The notes beneath the pieces are model-generated. The model did no database searches. It was given only the letters and a program-made list of their open reading frames with translations, and was not told the origin of the DNA. The position numbers were made by a program, and so were the translations under genes. A stretch of DNA of 19,146 nt from Gammaproteobacteria bacterium (GTDB lineage Bacteria > Pseudomonadota > Gammaproteobacteria > Enterobacterales > Psychrobiaceae), in the NCBI GenBank assembly GCA_013214885.1, contig JABSRS010000019.1, positions 1-19,146 on the forward strand, given 5' to 3'. Of the stretch, positions 16,234 through 19,146 are shown piece by piece; position 1 is the first letter of the stretch; every line of letters starts with the position of its first letter.

Positions 16234-16264
16234 TGAGATGACAACACGATATGTGGTCATCTCA
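16234..16264. terminator. First of two hairpins between convergent slmA and the phosphoglycerol transferase gene
   Basis: TGAGATGAC (16234-16242) and GTCATCTCA (16256-16264) are perfect 9-bp arms with a 13-base loop, 7 bp after the slmA stop. No U-run follows in the slmA direction. In the other direction a short run of four Ts lies close by. It is probably a transcript-end structure, not a strong intrinsic terminator. Confidence 0.5.
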
Positions 16265-16271
16265 TGATGGT

Positions 16272-16302
16272 AGCTCAAGTCGTCGGGACGCTAACTTGAG
16301 CT
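16272..16302. terminator. Second of two hairpins between convergent genes
   Basis: AGCTCAAGT (16272-16280) and ACTTGAGCT (16294-16302) are perfect 9-bp arms with a 13-base loop, the same geometry as the first hairpin but a different sequence. It ends 12 bp from the 3' end of the opposed gene. Only a short T-rich tail (TTAATTTC) follows on the + strand. Confidence 0.5.
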
Positions 16303-16314
16303 TAATTTCGAGAC

Positions 16315-18195
16315 TTATTGCTCAACAGTTGCCCATTGATTATCTAAAATTAATCGCTGGGCCTTTTGGAATTTATACTTCATCTGCTTTTCTATCGTTG
16401 GGATTTCCTGCTCAACAAATTCAGTAGAACCTTCCTGATGAACGATTTGCTCACCCGCAGTTAAGAAATTACCATTTTTAGTGAAAGCGCCAAACAAGTT
16501 TCCTTTGACGATAATGCTATAGTCATCCTTGGCGCGGTATAAAGACTGCCCCATTGCACTGAATGAATCATCAAAGCCTAACAAATCAATCACTGTCGGT
16601 AAGATATCAAGCTGACTAGCCATCATTTTATGTCTCGTAGGAGCGACTCCTTGACCAGGCCGATAAATAAATAATGGTATATGAAATGATTTTTTCAAAC
16701 TCGCCCCTGCGTTAAACAAGGTATGATCAGCCATAATCATAAAAGTAGTTTGCTTAAACCATGGTTGCTGCTCCGCTAACGCAAAAAACTCTCGCAATGA
16801 CTGATCTGTATAACGTACGGTATTAAGAAAATCATTCATTCGGTCTTCACCGTGGCGGTAAATTTGCCACTGTTTAGGAGGTTCAGCGTACGGCATATGC
16901 ATGGTGCCAGTGAAAGAAAAACTCAAAAATGGCTTGGACTGTTGATTAACTAAAGACAATGTTTTCATTAGCATCTCATAATCCCAACCGAATTGAGCCG
17001 CTTCAGGGTTTGGATAATCCGTTCGAGTTACCGGAATATCACTGCGCCCGAGATAAGTATCAAAGCCAGCATAATTAGCAATTGAATTGAGTCGGATCGA
17101 GTCCCTATTTGAGCTTTGCAGCATTTGAGTGTAATAACCATGCTTAGCAGCCATATCACCGATTTTGCTCAAGCGTGATAATTCAAGGCCACCACCGATA
17201 TAGCCAATTCCATCTAATGGCGGGATCCCAAATAAAATCCCCTGCATGCCATAATAGCTCCGCTGCCCCACCGCATAAAAATTATCGTAAACTTCAGACT
17301 TTTTCGCTAATTGATCTAAAAATGGCGTAGCACCATAAGAGGTACCAGCTAAGGCATCGATATACTCATAACTTAATGCTTCAACCAAAATTATAAAGAG
17401 GTTTCTATCATTGGGTGTATTGTCTGAAAAAGTGCTTGAGAAGGCTTTAAATTGACGTGGCTGCGCCTGTTCTAAGTTATCTACAAAATGGTATTGGCGA
17501 CTTTTCTTACTAGCAGTTAAACCTTTTATTGAAGTATAAACGCCATTGAGTACCAAGTTAGCTTGCTGCTCATTATGATCAATATATGCGTCGATCATAC
17601 TTTGCGGCTTACCTTCAATATCGAAACCTCGTATGCAGATTAACAGCAAGAATATGCTTACTAGCAACACTGACAATTGATGAGACCATCGCGCGGGCTT
17701 TATCACCCAACGGCTAGTACATTGTAAATATCGCAGCCATAACGCGATTGCCGCAACCAAAGCAACTAAGCCTGCCACGAATGGCAGTAAGTAATTGCTT
17801 AATAACAGCGGTAACACAAAATCCAATTCCGTCATCAACAACAGGGCATCACGAAATGCATGGCGATTAACAATACCAAAATATAGGGTATCAGCGAATA
17901 ACGCGATCGCCGCAACTAATAACACCACAAAGCCAAGATTAAGTCCGACCGATTTTAAAAGCTTAAATTTATTCCCAGTTGGAAATAGTATCAATAAAAT
18001 AGGGATCGTGAGTAGGTAGCCACAAGTTTGCAGATCAAACATTAATGCTGGTAACATTATTTCGAATAAAGAAGCTTTGTTCTGATAATAATCTGCATAC
18101 ACCATATAATTAATCACGCGACTGGCATTTAACAATACCAGCATCGCAACAACTAAAACAAAAATCCCATGATAGTGATACTTTGAAGTTTTCAA
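16315..18195 (-). CDS. LTA synthase/MdoB-like membrane phosphoglycerol transferase (alkaline phosphatase superfamily)
   Basis: A 626-residue protein with about five N-terminal membrane helices (roughly 11-29, 44-71, 83-103, 126-154, 173-189) and a large periplasmic catalytic domain from about 262. Compared with LtaS, the metal and catalytic residues fall in order: Glu272 in ILVEALS, Ser313 in GQRSYYG where LtaS has the nucleophile Thr, His433 in GTMHMPY, and Asp490-His491 in MIMADHTLF. FHIPLFIYRPG follows. Such enzymes move glycerol phosphate from phosphatidylglycerol (or phosphoethanolamine in relatives) onto a glycan outside the inner membrane. The acceptor here is unknown; osmoregulated glucans or LPS are options. 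The start is TTG at 18193-18195; the next in-frame ATG is residue 18, inside the first helix. It lies 33 bp after pyrE, where E. coli has slmA. Confidence 0.85.
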   Translation of the reverse strand: MKTSKYHYHGIFVLVVAMLVLLNASRVINYMVYADYYQNKASLFEIMLPALMFDLQTCGYLLTIPILLILFPTGNKFKLLKSVGLNLGFVVLLVAAIALFADTLYFGIVNRHAFRDALLLMTELDFVLPLLLSNYLLPFVAGLVALVAAIALWLRYLQCTSRWVIKPARWSHQLSVLLVSIFLLLICIRGFDIEGKPQSMIDAYIDHNEQQANLVLNGVYTSIKGLTASKKSRQYHFVDNLEQAQPRQFKAFSSTFSDNTPNDRNLFIILVEALSYEYIDALAGTSYGATPFLDQLAKKSEVYDNFYAVGQRSYYGMQGILFGIPPLDGIGYIGGGLELSRLSKIGDMAAKHGYYTQMLQSSNRDSIRLNSIANYAGFDTYLGRSDIPVTRTDYPNPEAAQFGWDYEMLMKTLSLVNQQSKPFLSFSFTGTMHMPYAEPPKQWQIYRHGEDRMNDFLNTVRYTDQSLREFFALAEQQPWFKQTTFMIMADHTLFNAGASLKKSFHIPLFIYRPGQGVAPTRHKMMASQLDILPTVIDLLGFDDSFSAMGQSLYRAKDDYSIIVKGNLFGAFTKNGNFLTAGEQIVHQEGSTEFVEQEIPTIEKQMKYKFQKAQRLILDNQWATVEQ

Positions 18196-18228
18196 AAAAG
18201 ACCCAACCTAATAATTAAATAAATCCGT

Positions 18229-18870
18229 TTAAACGCCGTATTTCTCACGGTAAGCACTAACACTAGCTAGCGTATCTTTAAGCTCGCCTTTGGCTGCCAG
18301 GAAACCGATTAAGTCGGTTAATGTCACGATTGAGATAACCGTGGCGTCATAGTCACGCTCAATCTCTTGAATCGCCGATAACTCGCCCTTGCCTTTTTCT
18401 TGACGATCAAGCGCAATTAACACGCCAGCCAAATTAGCACCATGCTCGTTAATAATATCCATTGATTCACGGATTGCAGTGCCAGCGGTGATAACATCAT
18501 CAACCAACATCACATTACCTTTAAGCTCACTACCCACTAAGCTGCCCCCCTCGCCATGAGTCTTCTTTTCTTTGCGATTAAAGCAATATGGCATATCAAT
18601 GTCATGCACTTCACAGAGTTGCAATGCCGTCGCGCTCGCGATAGGAATACCCTTGTAAGCAGGGCCAAATAGCAAATCATAGTCGATGCCACTTTCCATT
18701 AACGCGGTCGCGTAAAAACGCCCTAAGCGCGCTAAATCACGACCGGTATTAAACAGGCCAGCATTAAAGAAATAAGGACTAATTCGGCCAGATTTCAAGG
18801 TGAATTCACCAAACTTCAACACCCCACGTTCGAGTGCAAACTCAATAAAATCAATTTGATATTGTTTCAT
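18229..18870 (-). CDS. pyrE: Orotate phosphoribosyltransferase
   Basis: PyrE converts orotate and PRPP to orotidine 5'-phosphate in pyrimidine synthesis. The 213 residues equal the E. coli length and are close to it throughout. [16 protein letters not shown] binds substrate, the catalytic loop is [12 protein letters not shown] (98-109), and the PRPP motif is [13 protein letters not shown] (120-132). The ATG at 18868-18870 has AAGGAT shortly upstream, overlapping the rph stop region. Only 9 bp separate it from rph, so there is no room for the intercistronic attenuator that controls pyrE in E. coli. It is therefore probably expressed with rph, with coupled translation. Confidence 0.98.
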   Translation of the reverse strand: MKQYQIDFIEFALERGVLKFGEFTLKSGRISPYFFNAGLFNTGRDLARLGRFYATALMESGIDYDLLFGPAYKGIPIASATALQLCEVHDIDMPYCFNRKEKKTHGEGGSLVGSELKGNVMLVDDVITAGTAIRESMDIINEHGANLAGVLIALDRQEKGKGELSAIQEIERDYDATVISIVTLTDLIGFLAAKGELKDTLASVSAYREKYGV

Positions 18871-18879
18871 GTTTTATCC

Positions 18880-19146
18880 TTATTTTAATGCGTCTAATTG
18901 TAGCGCGAAAATCTCTTTAATCCCGCTATCGGCTAATTCTAACATTTGCAGTAGCTCTTGATGACTAAAAGGCTCGCCCTCTGCAGTGCCTTGAACCTCG
19001 ATCATTTTACCATTATCGGCCATGACCACATTCATATCAGTTTCAGCCGCTGAATCTTCTAAATACTCAAGATCACAAATCGCCTGGCCTTTATAAATAC
19101 CAACAGAAACCGCAGCAATCATAAATTTAAGCGGGTTTTTCTTAAT
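18880..19146 (-). CDS. rph: Ribonuclease PH, N-terminal part outside the window
   Basis: RNase PH is a phosphate-dependent 3'-5' exoribonuclease that trims tRNA 3' ends. The last 88 codons are present and the frame stays open to the window edge, beyond the internal Met at 19120-19122; the family is about 238 residues. Diagnostic segments are [29 protein letters not shown] sequence, then [24 protein letters not shown], matching the C-terminal third of RNase PH with its conserved Asp residues. It lies directly upstream of pyrE, the classic rph-pyrE pair. The promoter is outside the window. Confidence 0.96.
   Translation of the reverse strand: MKKNPLKFMIAAVSVGIYKGQAICDLEYLEDSAAETDMNVVMADNGKMIEVQGTAEGEPFSHQELLQMLELADSGIKEIFALQLDALK

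Overview
The window looks like the chromosome of a marine gammaproteobacterium, probably in the Alteromonadales near Shewanella or Psychrobium. The protein sequences resemble that group and the base composition looks fairly AT-rich. This is judged by eye; no database search was possible. The backbone is the conserved gammaproteobacterial block that E. coli carries as kbl ... waaA-coaD-mutM-rpmG-rpmB-radC-coaBC-dut-slmA-pyrE-rph. Here it is present in the same order but interrupted by extra cell-surface genes, and dut is missing from its usual place.

Layout: 1-978 is the N-terminal part of kbl (threonine catabolism, - strand). 1253-1912 is a TetR-family regulator, divergent from waaA across a 115-bp gap that holds an inverted repeat. 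2028-7358 is a lipopolysaccharide (LPS) core block: waaA (Kdo transferase), the opposed gene kdkA (Kdo kinase), a GT9 heptosyltransferase, a UDP-glucuronate-4-epimerase-like enzyme and a GT-B-like protein of unknown specificity. coaD and a Wzi-like outer-membrane capsule protein follow. On the - strand, 9404-11477 holds a GT4 glycosyltransferase and, upstream of it, a clearly decayed CDP-glycerol glycerophosphotransferase gene. Next come mutM, a small membrane protein, rpmG and rpmB (with terminator, leader hairpin and promoter visible) and radC, all on the - strand. coaBC and slmA are on the + strand. Converging on slmA is a - strand run of rph (partial at the window end), pyrE and an LtaS/MdoB-like phosphoglycerol transferase.

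How the genes fit together: WaaA adds Kdo to lipid A, KdkA probably phosphorylates it, and the GT9, epimerase, GT-B and GT4 proteins probably build or supply the outer core or a surface polysaccharide, with Wzi helping hold a capsule at the cell surface. Two genes point to glycerol-phosphate decoration: the decayed CDP-glycerol transferase, and the intact LtaS-like membrane enzyme inserted between slmA and pyrE. coaD and coaBC are two steps of coenzyme A synthesis; mutM and radC are linked to DNA maintenance; rpmB and rpmG encode ribosomal proteins; pyrE and rph form the usual nucleotide/RNA-processing pair.

I saw no tRNA, rRNA, CRISPR array, insertion sequence, phage gene or recognisable defence system. 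The most notable points are the glycan genes inserted into an old housekeeping block, the multi-lesion pseudogene, the missing dut, and several unassigned inverted repeats in gene-regulatory gaps.
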